The notes under the pieces are model-generated. The model was given only the letters and a program-made list of their open reading frames with translations, was not told the origin of the DNA and did not search any database. From Chryseobacterium culicis (lineage in GTDB: Bacteria > Bacteroidota > Bacteroidia > Flavobacteriales > Weeksellaceae), in the NCBI RefSeq assembly GCF_900108365.1, contig NZ_FNWQ01000001.1:930001-994000 (forward strand): a DNA stretch of 64,000 nt. Direction: 5' to 3'. Shown piece by piece: positions 1 to 8,625 of this stretch (within the stretch, counting starts at the first letter, position 1; each line of letters starts with the position of its first letter). The position numbers and the translations under genes were made by a program.

Positions 1-165
1 AGGCGGGAAGTAAAATTTTCCTATAAAAGATCCAAAGAATAGTAAAGTTTCTGGTCATATTTTAAAAGAGTGTGGGTTATTAGGTCTTTAGCTGTGCAAT
101 AGAGCATCTTTACGCTTCAAATATATGAAAAACGTTTGTGCTAGGTAGGAAATTACAGATTCAAA

Positions 166-199
166 ATAAAAAAGAGAGAAAACCAACGGTTTTCTCTCT
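166..199 (-). terminator. Rho-independent terminator of mutS2
   Basis: A perfect 12-bp inverted repeat (173-184 with 188-199, loop of 3) is followed, reading the minus strand, by a T-rich run (the A-rich bases 164-172). It lies about 30 bases past the stop of the minus-strand mutS2 gene and fits its transcription end. Confidence 0.8.
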
Positions 200-230
200 G
201 CTATCTGCATAAGTTTTACTTTCTGAATCA

Positions 231-2378
231 TTAAATTCTTTCAAGTTCATCCGCGTCAATCGTAGTCTTAAAAGTTCCGTAATTGACAATCACTTTGTTT
301 CTTGAAATTTTTTCAATAGTTCCTACACTGGTGCTTCCGGTAATACGGACACGCTGTCCGATTTTCATCCACAAAGAACGGTCGGTTTTACGTTGTTCTT
401 CCAGTCTTTCATTCGTTTCAGCAATTTTTTCAATCACTTCTTCCTTTTTCAGCTGCTGGGTGATTTTTCTCTTCACAACCTGAAGCCGTTTAGATTCATC
501 CTTGTCACTTCCCAGTTTCCTGAATTTTTCCTGCTCCAGGAGCTTTACAAAATCTTTTACAACATCCTTCCTGGATTTTCCTTTGGTATAGCTGTCTATG
601 AATGCCTCAATCTTATTACCGAACTGAAGTTTACGGTGCTCCTCTTCATACAGTTTCTGGAAATTGAATAATTTCTGCTGAAGCTGGTCATTCAGTTTCT
701 GAAGGTTATCACGTTTATCTTCTACAGATTCTTTCCTTTCCGCAAGATCAGACTTCAGTTTTTCCACTTCAAACTTTTCCTGCTGCAGCTTTACAATCGT
801 TTTATCCAGATTAACGATATCATGCTCTACCTTTTTCTTGGCAGAATGGATAATAAATCTTGGAATTTTATTCTTTTCCGCAACTTCAAAAGTAAATGAA
901 CTTCCTGCCTGTCCTACTTCCAGCTTGTACATGGGTTCCAGTGTTTCCTCATTGAAGAGCATGGCCGCATTCTGGGCATTGGGAAGCTGTTCTATCACCA
1001 GTTTGATGTTAGTATAGTGGGTGGTGATGATGGCAAAACTCTTTTTATCATAGAAAAACTCCATGAAGCTTTCTGCCAGGGCACCTCCAAGTTCAGGATC
1101 AGAACCAGTACCAAATTCGTCAATCAGTAAAAGCGTATTGGCATCAGCCTCACGGATGATTCCGGACATTTTCTTTAACCTCGATGAGTAGGTGGATAAA
1201 TGGTTTTCAATAGACTGGTTGTCGCCAATATCAGTCATGATTTTCTCAAAGAAAAACATTTCAGATTTCGGGTGAACCGGAACCAGAATACCACTCTGAA
1301 TCATCAGCTGTAATAATCCAACCGTTTTTAAAGTAATTGATTTTCCACCGGCATTCGGACCGGAAATACAGATGATTCTGTTATGATCCGTTAAAGTCAG
1401 CGTTTGCGGATGGATAATTTTGTTCTCAATCTTATTTCTTAACCATAACAGGGGATGATAAGCATCTTTTAATCTCAGTGTTTTATGATGGTTGATCTTG
1501 GGAAGAACTCCGTTGATCAATTCACCAAATTTCGCTTTAGCTCTCGTAAGATCAAGATCAAAAATATAAACCTGATACCTCCATAGCTGAGGCTGGAATT
1601 CTGCGAGCTCTGCAGTCAGCTTACGGAGAACTTTGTCAATTTCTTTTTTCTCCTCCTCTTCATTTTCACGAAGCTTGAAGTAATGCTTTACAACGCTGTC
1701 CGGCTGAATGTAAGTAATGGAACCTGTTTTGGAGATGCCTAGCGTTCTGCCGGCAACTCTTTTTTTGAATCCTGACTTTACCGCCAGAACCCGTTGGTCA
1801 TCAATAATGGTTTCCCTTATGTCATCCAAAAAATCACTCTGCCCGTAGGTGGTAAGCGCACGGTTGAAATTTTCCTGAATCGCTTTTTTAGCATGCTGAA
1901 TTTCAGTTCTTATCCCTTTCAAAGCAGGAGAGGCCTCACTTTTTACCTCACCAAAACGGTTAAAAACCTTATCTACCTTATCAATGATCTCTTTTCTGAA
2001 TTCCAGTACAGAAACCTCTTCTAATAATGTAGGAAATGTTTCCGGCATGGTAGGGAAGAACTTCTGAAGTTTTCCGATCTGTTCCGTGATGGTTTTTATT
2101 CTGATGAAAGCAGCATTTTCCAGGCGGTAGTTCTCAATCAGCATCAATTTCAGCTCACTTTCAATATCTTCATATTCATCAAACGGAATCGCATTTGAAC
2201 TTTCAAAACTGGACAGATATTCTGACGTTTTTTTTAATGAAAGTTCCGCCTCGTCAATTTCCATCGGACGAAGTTGAAGAATTTTTTCTCTTGTTTTCGG
2301 AGAATACGCAAATGGGGAGATTTCCGCGAGCAATTGCGGAAACTCTAATTCGTCTAAATCTTCTTTATCTATATACAC
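231..2378 (-). CDS. mutS2: MutS2-family DNA-binding ATPase lacking the Smr domain
   Basis: MutS2 proteins are dimeric ABC-type ATPases that bind branched DNA (suppressing recombination) or act in ribosome rescue. The 715-residue product has a helical core/clamp region (about 1-330), a Walker A GPNAGGKS at 340-347, a Walker B LLLIDE at 416-421 followed by the signature-like FGTGSDPE, a long charged coiled coil (about 515-650) and a C-terminal beta-rich KOW-like segment. Classical MutS2 is about 780 residues and ends in an Smr nuclease domain; here the protein ends after the beta segment, with no Smr motif. The start is GTG, supported by a TAAATTTG promoter box only 4 bases upstream; no ATG fits better. 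It is transcribed alone, away from the GNAT gene. Family assignment is sure; the cellular role is inferred. Confidence 0.93.
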   Translation of the reverse strand: MYIDKEDLDELEFPQLLAEISPFAYSPKTREKILQLRPMEIDEAELSLKKTSEYLSSFESSNAIPFDEYEDIESELKLMLIENYRLENAAFIRIKTITEQIGKLQKFFPTMPETFPTLLEEVSVLEFRKEIIDKVDKVFNRFGEVKSEASPALKGIRTEIQHAKKAIQENFNRALTTYGQSDFLDDIRETIIDDQRVLAVKSGFKKRVAGRTLGISKTGSITYIQPDSVVKHYFKLRENEEEEKKEIDKVLRKLTAELAEFQPQLWRYQVYIFDLDLTRAKAKFGELINGVLPKINHHKTLRLKDAYHPLLWLRNKIENKIIHPQTLTLTDHNRIICISGPNAGGKSITLKTVGLLQLMIQSGILVPVHPKSEMFFFEKIMTDIGDNQSIENHLSTYSSRLKKMSGIIREADANTLLLIDEFGTGSDPELGGALAESFMEFFYDKKSFAIITTHYTNIKLVIEQLPNAQNAAMLFNEETLEPMYKLEVGQAGSSFTFEVAEKNKIPRFIIHSAKKKVEHDIVNLDKTIVKLQQEKFEVEKLKSDLAERKESVEDKRDNLQKLNDQLQQKLFNFQKLYEEEHRKLQFGNKIEAFIDSYTKGKSRKDVVKDFVKLLEQEKFRKLGSDKDESKRLQVVKRKITQQLKKEEVIEKIAETNERLEEQRKTDRSLWMKIGQRVRITGSTSVGTIEKISRNKVIVNYGTFKTTIDADELERI

Positions 2379-2382
2379 AGTG

Positions 2383-2390
2383 CAAATTTA
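2383..2390 (-). promoter_or_regulatory. -7 promoter box of mutS2 (leaderless)
   Basis: On the minus strand TAAATTTG matches the Bacteroidota -7 consensus TAnnTTTG. Four bases (CACT) separate it from the GTG start, so the transcript should begin at or next to the start codon. Confidence 0.6.
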
Positions 2391-2749
2391 GTGAGAATTT
2401 TGATGATTACGTATATCTGAGAGATTTACAGAATAAATTAACTTGGAATTTAAAGATTATTGAGCAGCTTTTTTTCTTGAAAACTTTTAAATTTCAAAAA
2501 AAGATCAATTTTTTATAATGCAAAGGTTTTTTATTTTTACAGGATTTTATTTCAAGCGAGCAAAGACGAATCAATAACATTGATTCTTCCAAGCGTGTTG
2601 ATTATCATTCTGCTTCATTAGCAAATTAGTTGCTTTTCTTTGCTCATTCAAATTAACTAATAGAATCCAGTAATTTTTGCGTTTAATAACTAATCAATTA
2701 AATTAATTCCGTCTTTTGGCATTTATATAAATTTATGAGGTTCTTTTAT

Positions 2750-2757
2750 TACATTTG
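2750..2757 (+). promoter_or_regulatory. -7 promoter box of GNAT gene (leaderless)
   Basis: TACATTTG matches TAnnTTTG exactly and ends 4 bases before the ATG at 2762. No clear -33 TTTG was found at the usual spacing. Confidence 0.6.
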
Positions 2758-2761
2758 AGCT

Positions 2762-3277
2762 ATGAAACTGGAAACCGAAAGATTAATACTGAAAGACATC
2801 AGCGAAAGCCACGTTGAGGATATTTTACGCATTAGAAGCAATGAAGTCATCAATCAGTTTGTTGTAAGGAATTCTCCGAAAAATAATTACGATGCACTCC
2901 AGTTTATTTTAACCATTAAAGAAAGAACTAAAAACAACCAAACCGTTTATTTGGGTATTTCTTTAAAAGACCAGCCGAATCTTATCGGAACAATCTGTCT
3001 CTGGAATTTTTCTGAAGACAGAAAAACAGCAGAAGTAGGTTATGAATTATTACCGGAATATCACAGACAGGGAATAATGTCCGAAGCTTTAAAAGCGGTT
3101 TTAGATTTTGGTTTTAATGAATTACATTTAGATGAAATTGTAGCCATTACCAATATATTCAATGAAAACTCAAAAGGCATTCTTTTGAAACATGATTTTG
3201 TTTTGCTGGAAGGTGAAAAAGATGAGGGGTTTCCGGGTAATATTATTTTTAGTCTGAAAAAGATCTCTGGAAAATAA
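2762..3277 (+). CDS. GNAT family N-acetyltransferase (RimJ/RimL-like)
   Basis: A 171-residue acetyltransferase of the GNAT superfamily. It opens with the RimJ/RimL-type N-terminus (LETERLILKDI), then a central beta strand (YLGISLKDQPNLIGTICLWN) and the motif A region EVGYELLPEYHRQGIMSEAL (about 92-111), where the Q/R-x-x-G-x-G/A loop binds acetyl-CoA. The loop reads RQGIMSEA, so the last Gly is not canonical, as in many RimJ-like proteins. The C-terminal part contains the Asn-rich ITNIFNENSKGILLKHDFV typical of protein N-terminal acetyltransferase relatives. Substrate unknown. It has its own promoter and a strong terminator starting in its stop codon, so it is monocistronic. Confidence 0.85.
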   Translation: MKLETERLILKDISESHVEDILRIRSNEVINQFVVRNSPKNNYDALQFILTIKERTKNNQTVYLGISLKDQPNLIGTICLWNFSEDRKTAEVGYELLPEYHRQGIMSEALKAVLDFGFNELHLDEIVAITNIFNENSKGILLKHDFVLLEGEKDEGFPGNIIFSLKKISGK

Positions 3278-3317
3278 GAAAAGAGGATTTTTCTATGTTA
3301 AAAATCCTCTTTTCTTA
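3275..3317 (+). terminator. Terminator overlapping the GNAT stop codon
   Basis: A perfect 18-bp inverted repeat (3275-3292 with 3300-3317, loop of 7) starts in the TAA stop of the GNAT gene and ends in a T-rich stretch. It insulates the GNAT gene from ung, whose promoter box lies 13 bases further on. Confidence 0.85.
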
Positions 3318-3329
3318 TTTTAATATGAT

Positions 3330-3337
3330 TATTTTTG
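3330..3337 (+). promoter_or_regulatory. -7 promoter box of ung (leaderless)
   Basis: TATTTTTG, a match to TAnnTTTG, ends 4 bases before the ATG at 3342. Confidence 0.55.
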
Positions 3338-3341
3338 CAGT

Positions 3342-3983
3342 ATGACCTGGACAGAAATTTTAGCCCCGATAAAAAAAACTGAATACTTTACCACTCTTTG
3401 GGAGAAAGTGAAAAATGAATATGCAACAACAAAAGTTTTCCCTCCCAAAAATCAGATTTTCAGAGCACTGGAGCTCACAGCTTTTGATGATGTGGAAGTG
3501 GTGATTATTGGTCAGGATCCTTATCATAATGATTACCAGGCAAATGGGCTGTGCTTTTCTGTTTCTGAGCAGGTTACTGCACCACCTTCTCTAAAGAATA
3601 TTTTTATTGAGCTAAAAGATGATCTTGGCGTGGTAAGAACTTCAAAAGAACTTGATGACTGGGGAAGGCAGGGCGTTTTACTATTAAATGCAACCCTAAC
3701 GGTTCGGGCTCATTCACCTAATTCTCATAAAGATCTGGGCTGGGAAAAGTTTACCGACTTTATCATTAAAGAAATTTCAGATAAGAAAGAAAATGTAGTA
3801 TTTGTACTGTGGGGCGCTTTTGCACAAAAAAAAGCCGAACTTATAGATCCGGCTAAGCATTTTGTCCTGAAATCGGCGCACCCGTCACCTTTTTCTGTTC
3901 ATAAAGGCTTTTTCGGAAGTAAGCCTTTTTCCAAGATTAATGAATATCTTATTTCCAAAGGAAAGAAGCCTATTTCTTGGTAG
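3342..3983 (+). CDS. ung: Uracil-DNA glycosylase, family 1
   Basis: Removes uracil from DNA in base-excision repair. The 213-residue protein has the water-activating motif GQDPYH at 57-62 (catalytic Asp59), the uracil-stacking segment NGLCFSV, the VLLLNATLTV strand and the C-terminal DNA-intercalation loop AHPSPFSVHKGFFGS that carries the catalytic His. Length is slightly under the E. coli enzyme (229) with all catalytic parts present. Its 3' end overlaps the convergent lipoprotein gene by 14 bases. Confident call. Confidence 0.97.
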   Translation: MTWTEILAPIKKTEYFTTLWEKVKNEYATTKVFPPKNQIFRALELTAFDDVEVVIIGQDPYHNDYQANGLCFSVSEQVTAPPSLKNIFIELKDDLGVVRTSKELDDWGRQGVLLLNATLTVRAHSPNSHKDLGWEKFTDFIIKEISDKKENVVFVLWGAFAQKKAELIDPAKHFVLKSAHPSPFSVHKGFFGSKPFSKINEYLISKGKKPISW

Positions 3984-4467
3984 GATCTGCTTTTTTTATT
4001 GTGATTCCGATTTTATATTTTCCTTCTAATGCTTTGGCTCCTTCCTGTTGTTTCGGATAAGGGGAGACATCCTGCAGAGTGATAATATATCCGTTAAATT
4101 CTGCCGACTGCCGGTAATTTCTTGCCGGAAAATCCATGCTGGCAAGATTTAAAATAGCTGGCCGGGTTGCAGTACCCATTACCTCCACCTGAGCAAGAGC
4201 TGCCCCGGCCCAGATACAGTTAACTCCTTCCGGACATCGGCTGTCCTCAGAAATCCCTTTGAAAGTCACATTCATCTGATATTCTTTCAAAAACTTATTT
4301 TCACCTTCGCTAAAGTACAAAACGCCGTCTTTCTCCTGAGTAGACGGAATTACTTTCGGATGCGTTTGTACCTGCGAAGCATTGGCTGATGCTTTAGATT
4401 TCTTTTGGGCATCACATCCCGTTAATGCAAATATTCCCAGACTGAGTATGATAGCTTTATGGTACAT
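3970..4467 (-). CDS. Small lipoprotein of unknown function
   Basis: A 165-residue protein with a short signal peptide and a lipobox LTGC, so probably a lipoprotein anchored by Cys18. The mature part starts with a Lys/Ser/Ala-rich linker and then a beta-rich domain with two cysteines in SRCPEGVNCIWAG, a pattern that could form a disulfide or hold a ligand. I do not recognise the family with certainty. It lies 15 bases downstream of the DUF456 gene on the same strand, so the two are probably co-transcribed, and it overlaps the 3' end of ung on the opposite strand. Confidence 0.7.
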   Translation of the reverse strand: MYHKAIILSLGIFALTGCDAQKKSKASANASQVQTHPKVIPSTQEKDGVLYFSEGENKFLKEYQMNVTFKGISEDSRCPEGVNCIWAGAALAQVEVMGTATRPAILNLASMDFPARNYRQSAEFNGYIITLQDVSPYPKQQEGAKALEGKYKIGITIKKADPTKK

Positions 4468-4482
4468 AATTTCTTAATTTAA

Positions 4483-4974
4483 TTAAATGACATTGAACAT
4501 ATTAAGTAATACTACCAAAAACATTGCCACTCCTACCACAAAGCTGAATCCTGTTCCGTAAATGAACCCAATGAGTGCTCCTTTGGTAGACCGTAAAGCT
4601 TTATTCATGTCTTTGCTGTCATGAAGCAGCTCGCCGATAAATACCCCGGCAAACATTCCTACAAGAAAACCCAAGGGAATCGGAAGAAATATTCCCACAA
4701 TGGTTCCTATTACAGAACCGATACTTCCCCAGCGTGTTCCGCCATATTTTCTGTTGGTTTTTGCAGGGATCACGTAGCTTAGTACTACAGAAGCGGCTGT
4801 AAGAATCCCGAAAGCCCAGATATAGATCATGGGAAGATCTGCATCCGTCCCGAATTTATAGATCAGAAGTCCGCATATACTAAGCAAAAGTCCGGGTAAA
4901 ACAGGAAGAAAAGTTCCCAGTATTCCGACAAACAAGAGAATAAGACAGAAAATATTGATGATAGTTGTATCCAT
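4483..4974 (-). CDS. DUF456 family membrane protein
   Basis: A 163-residue, almost wholly hydrophobic protein with about four to five membrane segments (roughly 5-35, 48-68, 84-110 and 133-160). The Pro/Gly-rich first hairpin (GTFLPVLPGLLLS) and the Gly-rich GMFAGVFIGEL segment are typical of DUF456 proteins, whose function is unknown. First gene of a probable two-gene unit with the lipoprotein gene that follows. Confidence 0.85.
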   Translation of the reverse strand: MDTTIINIFCLILLFVGILGTFLPVLPGLLLSICGLLIYKFGTDADLPMIYIWAFGILTAASVVLSYVIPAKTNRKYGGTRWGSIGSVIGTIVGIFLPIPLGFLVGMFAGVFIGELLHDSKDMNKALRSTKGALIGFIYGTGFSFVVGVAMFLVVLLNMFNVI

Positions 4975-5253
4975 TATAATAAAAAAAATATCTCTGCAAT
5001 ATAAAAAAAGTGGCCTTATAAAAAGCTACTTTGATAACGGAGTTATAAAATTTTATTACAAATTTAAGAGCATGTTTTCCGGAATCCGCCTTCTGTGACT
5101 CCGGCATTCTGATGGATGCTGCCGGCAATATTCTTTCTGCAATGATATTCTGAGAAATGATTTACCAAAAAATTGCATGAAATATCTTCCGGAGAACACC
5201 TTTTTGGGATGAAAATTGATTATCATGATTGTTAATTTCATAAATTTGCTGTA

Positions 5254-6522
5254 ATGAATGACCAGTTACAAGAAACTAAAAACTTTATTCAGGAGCTGAG
5301 TGAGCAGCTTTACATTTATATTACCCAGATTTCACCCTCCGGGCTGGATTGGGTTTTTCATATTATTGTAAAACTGAGCTTACTTCTTGTACTGTTTTTC
5401 ATTACAGATTTTATTTTTAAGTTTATCATCAATTCTGTTTTCAGATTATTTCATAATGAACAGAAATTTCCCATCTTAAAATCTATTTATCAGGCCAAAA
5501 TTACCAATTCTGTGGCTCATTTTGCTGCTTTAATTGCTGTTGCCGGTATCCAGGGATCTATATTTCCGGAAAATGCACTGCCCAAAACAACCATTTTCAT
5601 CATACGGTGTATCAATTTAGGATTGGTACTGATGCTGGCTGGTATGCTGTACAGATCGCTAAGCGCATTCAGGAATTATTTCAGTATTAAGCAGGATTTC
5701 TACAAAATTATGGCATTGAATGCCATTTCAGAGACGGTAAAAATCTTAGGACTTTTTATCTTTACGGTAGTGGGACTTTGTGTGATTTTCGGGATCAAAG
5801 GAACTACCATTGTAGGAAGTCTTGGGGCAATTACGGCGGTGCTGGTACTTGTTTTCAGAGATACTATTTTAGGGTTTGTGACGGGGCTTCACGTGGCTAC
5901 TTCTAAAAACCTGAAAGTGGGAGACTGGGTAAGCATTCCTAAATACAGCATTGAAGGAAATATAACGGAAATCAATCTTTTAACAACCAAAATCACCAAT
6001 TTTGACAAGACGGTTTCTACCATTCCAACGTATGACCTGATGACAACAGAGATCAAGAACATGCAGGTAATGTCTGAATCCAACACCAGAAGAATAAAAA
6101 AATCCATTTATTTCAATATCAATTCTTTTAAATTTCTGACAGACGAAGATGTGGAGCGTCTGAAGGAGATCAACTTAATTTCAGACTATCTCGAAGAAAG
6201 AACATCAGAAATCAAAAAAGAAAAAGAAAGCCTTGAACACAATGATAAAATTGTGAATGGCAGACAGCTTACCAATATCGGGGTCTTCCGGTATTACGCA
6301 CAAAAATACATCGAAAACGATCCGGATATAGATAAAAACGGCACCAGGATGGTTCGTCAGCTGGATATCACTCCGCAGGGGCTGCCTCTTGAAGTGTACT
6401 GCTTTGCCAATGATTCCAAATGGGAACGTTTTGAGCAGATTCAGGCAGATATTTTTGACCATTTGCTGGTGGCTTCAAAAGAATTTGAGCTTCAGGTGAT
6501 GCAGGTAAGTATTAAAGTATAG
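5254..6522 (+). CDS. Mechanosensitive ion channel (MscS family, YbdG-like)
   Basis: A 422-residue inner-membrane channel. About five membrane helices lie in the first half (near 30-52, 85-100, 110-135, 155-180, 185-205); the last is the Gly/Ala-rich pore helix leading into FRDTILGFVTGLHVATS. The MscS beta-domain follows (LKVGDWVSIPKYSIEGNITEINLLTTKITN), then a longer cytoplasmic tail than in E. coli MscS (286 residues). That size is closer to YbdG/YnaI-like channels, which open under mild osmotic stress. It stands alone, with repeat-bearing spacer after it. Confidence 0.9.
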   Translation: MNDQLQETKNFIQELSEQLYIYITQISPSGLDWVFHIIVKLSLLLVLFFITDFIFKFIINSVFRLFHNEQKFPILKSIYQAKITNSVAHFAALIAVAGIQGSIFPENALPKTTIFIIRCINLGLVLMLAGMLYRSLSAFRNYFSIKQDFYKIMALNAISETVKILGLFIFTVVGLCVIFGIKGTTIVGSLGAITAVLVLVFRDTILGFVTGLHVATSKNLKVGDWVSIPKYSIEGNITEINLLTTKITNFDKTVSTIPTYDLMTTEIKNMQVMSESNTRRIKKSIYFNINSFKFLTDEDVERLKEINLISDYLEERTSEIKKEKESLEHNDKIVNGRQLTNIGVFRYYAQKYIENDPDIDKNGTRMVRQLDITPQGLPLEVYCFANDSKWERFEQIQADIFDHLLVASKEFELQVMQVSIKV

Positions 6523-6698
6523 AAAAGCTGGAAACCGTAGAAGGAAGCTGGAAGATTCAGTGCCTTTTTACATAAAATTGAATTAAACTTTTAAATGATT
6601 ATGAATGCAGAAGACCGATAGAAGTACAATGCCTGGATTTGCTTCCAGCCTCATGCTTCCAGCTTCTGACATCTCATATCTAACATCTAACATAAAAA
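6523..6698. repeat. Intergenic dispersed repeats (CTTCCAGC type)
   Basis: The spacer between the MscS gene and pdxJ carries AGCTGGAA and GAAGCTGGAAG on one side and GCTTCCAGCCT plus GCTTCCAGCTT on the other, so the ends could pair. It finishes with short direct repeats of ATCTAACATCTAACAT. Related CTTCCAGC or CTCCAGC strings occur in other spacers of the window (about 21370, 26350-26382, 33870, 59224), so this is a small dispersed family. Confidence 0.5.
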
Positions 6699-7418
6699 AT
6701 GACAAAACTAAGCGTAAACATTAATAAAATTGCGACCTTAAGAAATGCAAGAGGAGGGGAAACCCCAAGTGTGACAGAAGCTGCTGTAAAAATTCAGGAA
6801 TTTGGAGGACAGGGGATTACCATCCACCCAAGACCTGATGAAAGGCATATCACCAGAAAAGATGTCTATGATCTGAAGCCATTGGTTACGACTGAGTTTA
6901 ATATTGAAGGAAACCCTCATCAGAGCTTTATTGATATGGTTTTGGAAGTGAAACCTGAGCAGGTGACCCTTGTGCCGGATGCGGATGATGCCATTACGTC
7001 CAATGCAGGATGGGATACCAAAAAACATCTGGATTTCCTTACTGAGATCATTGCCGAATTTAAAAAATCAGGGATCCGTACATCTATTTTCCTGGATCCT
7101 TTACCGGAGCTTGTGGAATATGCTGCTAAAACCGGTGCAGACAGAATTGAACTGTATACTGAAGCATACGCAAAAAACTACCTTACCAATAAAGAACAGG
7201 CTATAAAGCCCTATTATGATACTGCCGTTGAAGCCACTAATTTCGGATTGGGAATCAATGCGGGGCATGATCTGAGTTTAGAAAACCTTAAATATTTTTC
7301 AGATACTATTCCCAACCTTTTGGAAGTATCCATCGGGCATGCTTTGGTTTCTGAAGCGCTTTATATGGGATTGGAAAATACAGTTCAGGCTTATTTGAAG
7401 AGACTGGCAAAATGGTAA
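6699..7418 (+). CDS. pdxJ: Pyridoxine 5'-phosphate synthase
   Basis: Condenses 1-deoxy-D-xylulose 5-phosphate with 3-amino-1-hydroxyacetone phosphate to pyridoxine 5'-phosphate in the DXP-dependent vitamin B6 pathway. At 239 residues it has the family length. The signature N-terminus (KLSVNINKIATLRNARG), the phosphate-binding GITIHPRPDERHI, the TLVPD strand and the C-terminal LEVSIGHALVSEALYMG are all present, including the conserved His near 45 and 50. A 26-base gap to the following hydrolase suggests co-transcription. Confidence 0.97.
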   Translation: MTKLSVNINKIATLRNARGGETPSVTEAAVKIQEFGGQGITIHPRPDERHITRKDVYDLKPLVTTEFNIEGNPHQSFIDMVLEVKPEQVTLVPDADDAITSNAGWDTKKHLDFLTEIIAEFKKSGIRTSIFLDPLPELVEYAAKTGADRIELYTEAYAKNYLTNKEQAIKPYYDTAVEATNFGLGINAGHDLSLENLKYFSDTIPNLLEVSIGHALVSEALYMGLENTVQAYLKRLAKW

Positions 7419-7444
7419 TTTCTCACCTCTAACTTCTTAAAAAC

Positions 7445-8224
7445 ATGGAAATTTTAAATTCAAAAATATTTGGCGAAAACCTTACAAATACGCCGCTACT
7501 TGTATTTCACGGATTGTTTGGAATGCTGGATAACTGGGGAAGCTTCGGAAAAGATCTGGGAGAATATCTTCCGGTACATCTGATTGACCTTAGAAATCAC
7601 GGAAGAAGCTTCCATTCTGAGAGTATGTCTCACGATGATCTGGCAGACGATATTGCACGTTATATGGATCACTACGGAATTCAGAAAGCACACGTTTTAG
7701 GACATTCTTTAGGAGGAAAAGCCGTGATGCAGTTTGCGATAAAATATCCGGAACGTGTTGAAAAGCTAATCGTTGTAGATATTTCACCTAAAGCCTATCC
7801 GCCGCATCATCAGGGGATTATCAAAGCTCTGGAGACAGTGGACTTTACTGCTGTGAATTCAAGAAATGAAGTGGAAGCTGTTTTAAATCAATACATTCCT
7901 GAAAAATCTACGATACAGTTTCTAACAAAGAATCTGTATTGGGACGACAATAAAAAACTGGGGTGGAGATTCAATCTTAAAACGCTGTCAGAAAAATATA
8001 ATGAATTTGTTTCTAATGCAGTTAAATTCGGTGTTTTTGATGGAGATACCCTGTTTATAGCAGGCGCAAAATCCAATTATATCCTTCCGCAGGACGAATT
8101 CGGCATCAAACAGCAGTTTCCAAAGGCTAAGGTGGTAACGGTAAAAAATGCAGGACACTGGGTGCAGGCAGAAAATCCGGTCGATTTTGCAAATGTGGTT
8201 AAGGATTTTCTTGAATTGAATTAA
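7445..8224 (+). CDS. Alpha/beta hydrolase, YbfF esterase-like
   Basis: A 259-residue cytoplasmic alpha/beta hydrolase without signal peptide. The oxyanion segment is VFHGLFGMLDNWG, the nucleophile elbow is GHSLGG, and the C-terminal catalytic His is in NAGHWVQAENP. The LRNHGRSFHSESMSHDDLADDI stretch is typical of YbfF-type acyl esterases. It follows pdxJ closely and likely shares its transcript. The exact substrate cannot be read. It lies just upstream of the graspetide precursors but is separated from them by 115 bases of AT-rich promoter-like DNA, so I do not count it in that cluster. Confidence 0.88.
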   Translation: MEILNSKIFGENLTNTPLLVFHGLFGMLDNWGSFGKDLGEYLPVHLIDLRNHGRSFHSESMSHDDLADDIARYMDHYGIQKAHVLGHSLGGKAVMQFAIKYPERVEKLIVVDISPKAYPPHHQGIIKALETVDFTAVNSRNEVEAVLNQYIPEKSTIQFLTKNLYWDDNKKLGWRFNLKTLSEKYNEFVSNAVKFGVFDGDTLFIAGAKSNYILPQDEFGIKQQFPKAKVVTVKNAGHWVQAENPVDFANVVKDFLELN

Positions 8225-8302
8225 TTTTATTCTTTAGTTTTTAATATTATGTTAAAATTTTATTAAAACCCGATATTATTTCTCCATAAGTTGAAATTTT
8301 TG

Positions 8303-8309
8303 TACTTTG
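8303..8309 (+). promoter_or_regulatory. Probable -7 region of the graspetide operon
   Basis: TACTTTG in the context TTTTTGTACTTTGG is one base shorter than the TAnnTTTG consensus. The same form stands upstream of gldJ. It lies 30 bases before the first precursor gene; no strong -33 element was seen. Confidence 0.35.
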
Positions 8310-8339
8310 GAATTGTCAAAACAATAAAAATATTAACTT

Positions 8340-8579
8340 ATGGAAAACAAAAATTCAAAAAAGAAACCGTTTTTTGCGACATTCCTTGAAAAGCAGGTTA
8401 AAGATCCTGAGACCGTAAAAGGAGGAGGTATTACTTCCGTTCTTGCAGATCAGATTACATCAGTAATCAAAGACCACATCACTACTACAGCGCTGGAAGA
8501 TAGTGTTACGAAGCCTGATAATGACAATGTAACAATGAAATATCCTTCTGACGGTGATGAGGATGTTTTAGAAGTATAA
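8340..8579 (+). CDS. Microviridin-like graspetide precursor peptide 1
   Basis: A 79-residue RiPP precursor. The leader has the graspetide recognition helix PFFATFLEKQ at 10-19 (microviridin leaders carry PFFARFLE), followed by VKDPETVKGG to residue 29. The core at 65-75 reads TMKYPSDGDED and matches the microviridin pattern T-x-K-Y-P-S-D. By analogy Thr65 would be esterified to Asp71, Ser70 to an acidic residue at 73-75, and Lys67 amidated to Glu74. Gly72 stands where microviridins usually have Trp. Residues 30-64 are rich in Thr, Ser and Asp and could hold a further ring. A short VLEV tail follows. The sister precursor lies 46 bases downstream, then two ATP-grasp ligases. Family assignment is firm; ring pattern is inference. 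Confidence 0.9.
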   Translation: MENKNSKKKPFFATFLEKQVKDPETVKGGGITSVLADQITSVIKDHITTTALEDSVTKPDNDNVTMKYPSDGDEDVLEV

Positions 8580-8625
8580 GAAAATAAGCTTACGCCCAAT
8601 AATTTCAAATCAAAACTAAAACTTT

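Larger units (their letters stand above)
2379..2761. other. Intergenic region between divergent mutS2 and GNAT genes
   Basis: About 380 bases with no credible gene. It holds the two divergent -7 boxes at its edges and a folded stretch in the middle: a 7-bp perfect hairpin GAATCAA/TTGATTC (2568-2574 with 2580-2586) nested between GAGCAAAG (2558-2565) and its complement CTTTGCTC (2638-2645). I see no T-run that would make it a terminator. Confidence 0.4.

Noticed and set aside
2195..2518. Open frame on the plus strand crossing the mutS2 start and spacer
   Set aside because: It is antisense to the mutS2 N-terminus and ends in AT-rich spacer; composition is Phe/Leu-rich as expected of a shadow frame.
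5056..5241. A 61-codon open frame on the minus strand in the spacer before the MscS gene
   Set aside because: Cys/His/Arg-rich composition without family resemblance, no promoter box, and the DNA is a palindrome-rich spacer (TTCCGGAATCC, CCGGCATTC, GCCGGCAAT).
7445..8224. Alpha/beta hydrolase next to the graspetide precursors as a possible cluster member
   Set aside because: It is 26 bases from pdxJ and 115 from the precursor, has YbfF features of general metabolism, and a promoter-like box lies between it and the precursors.
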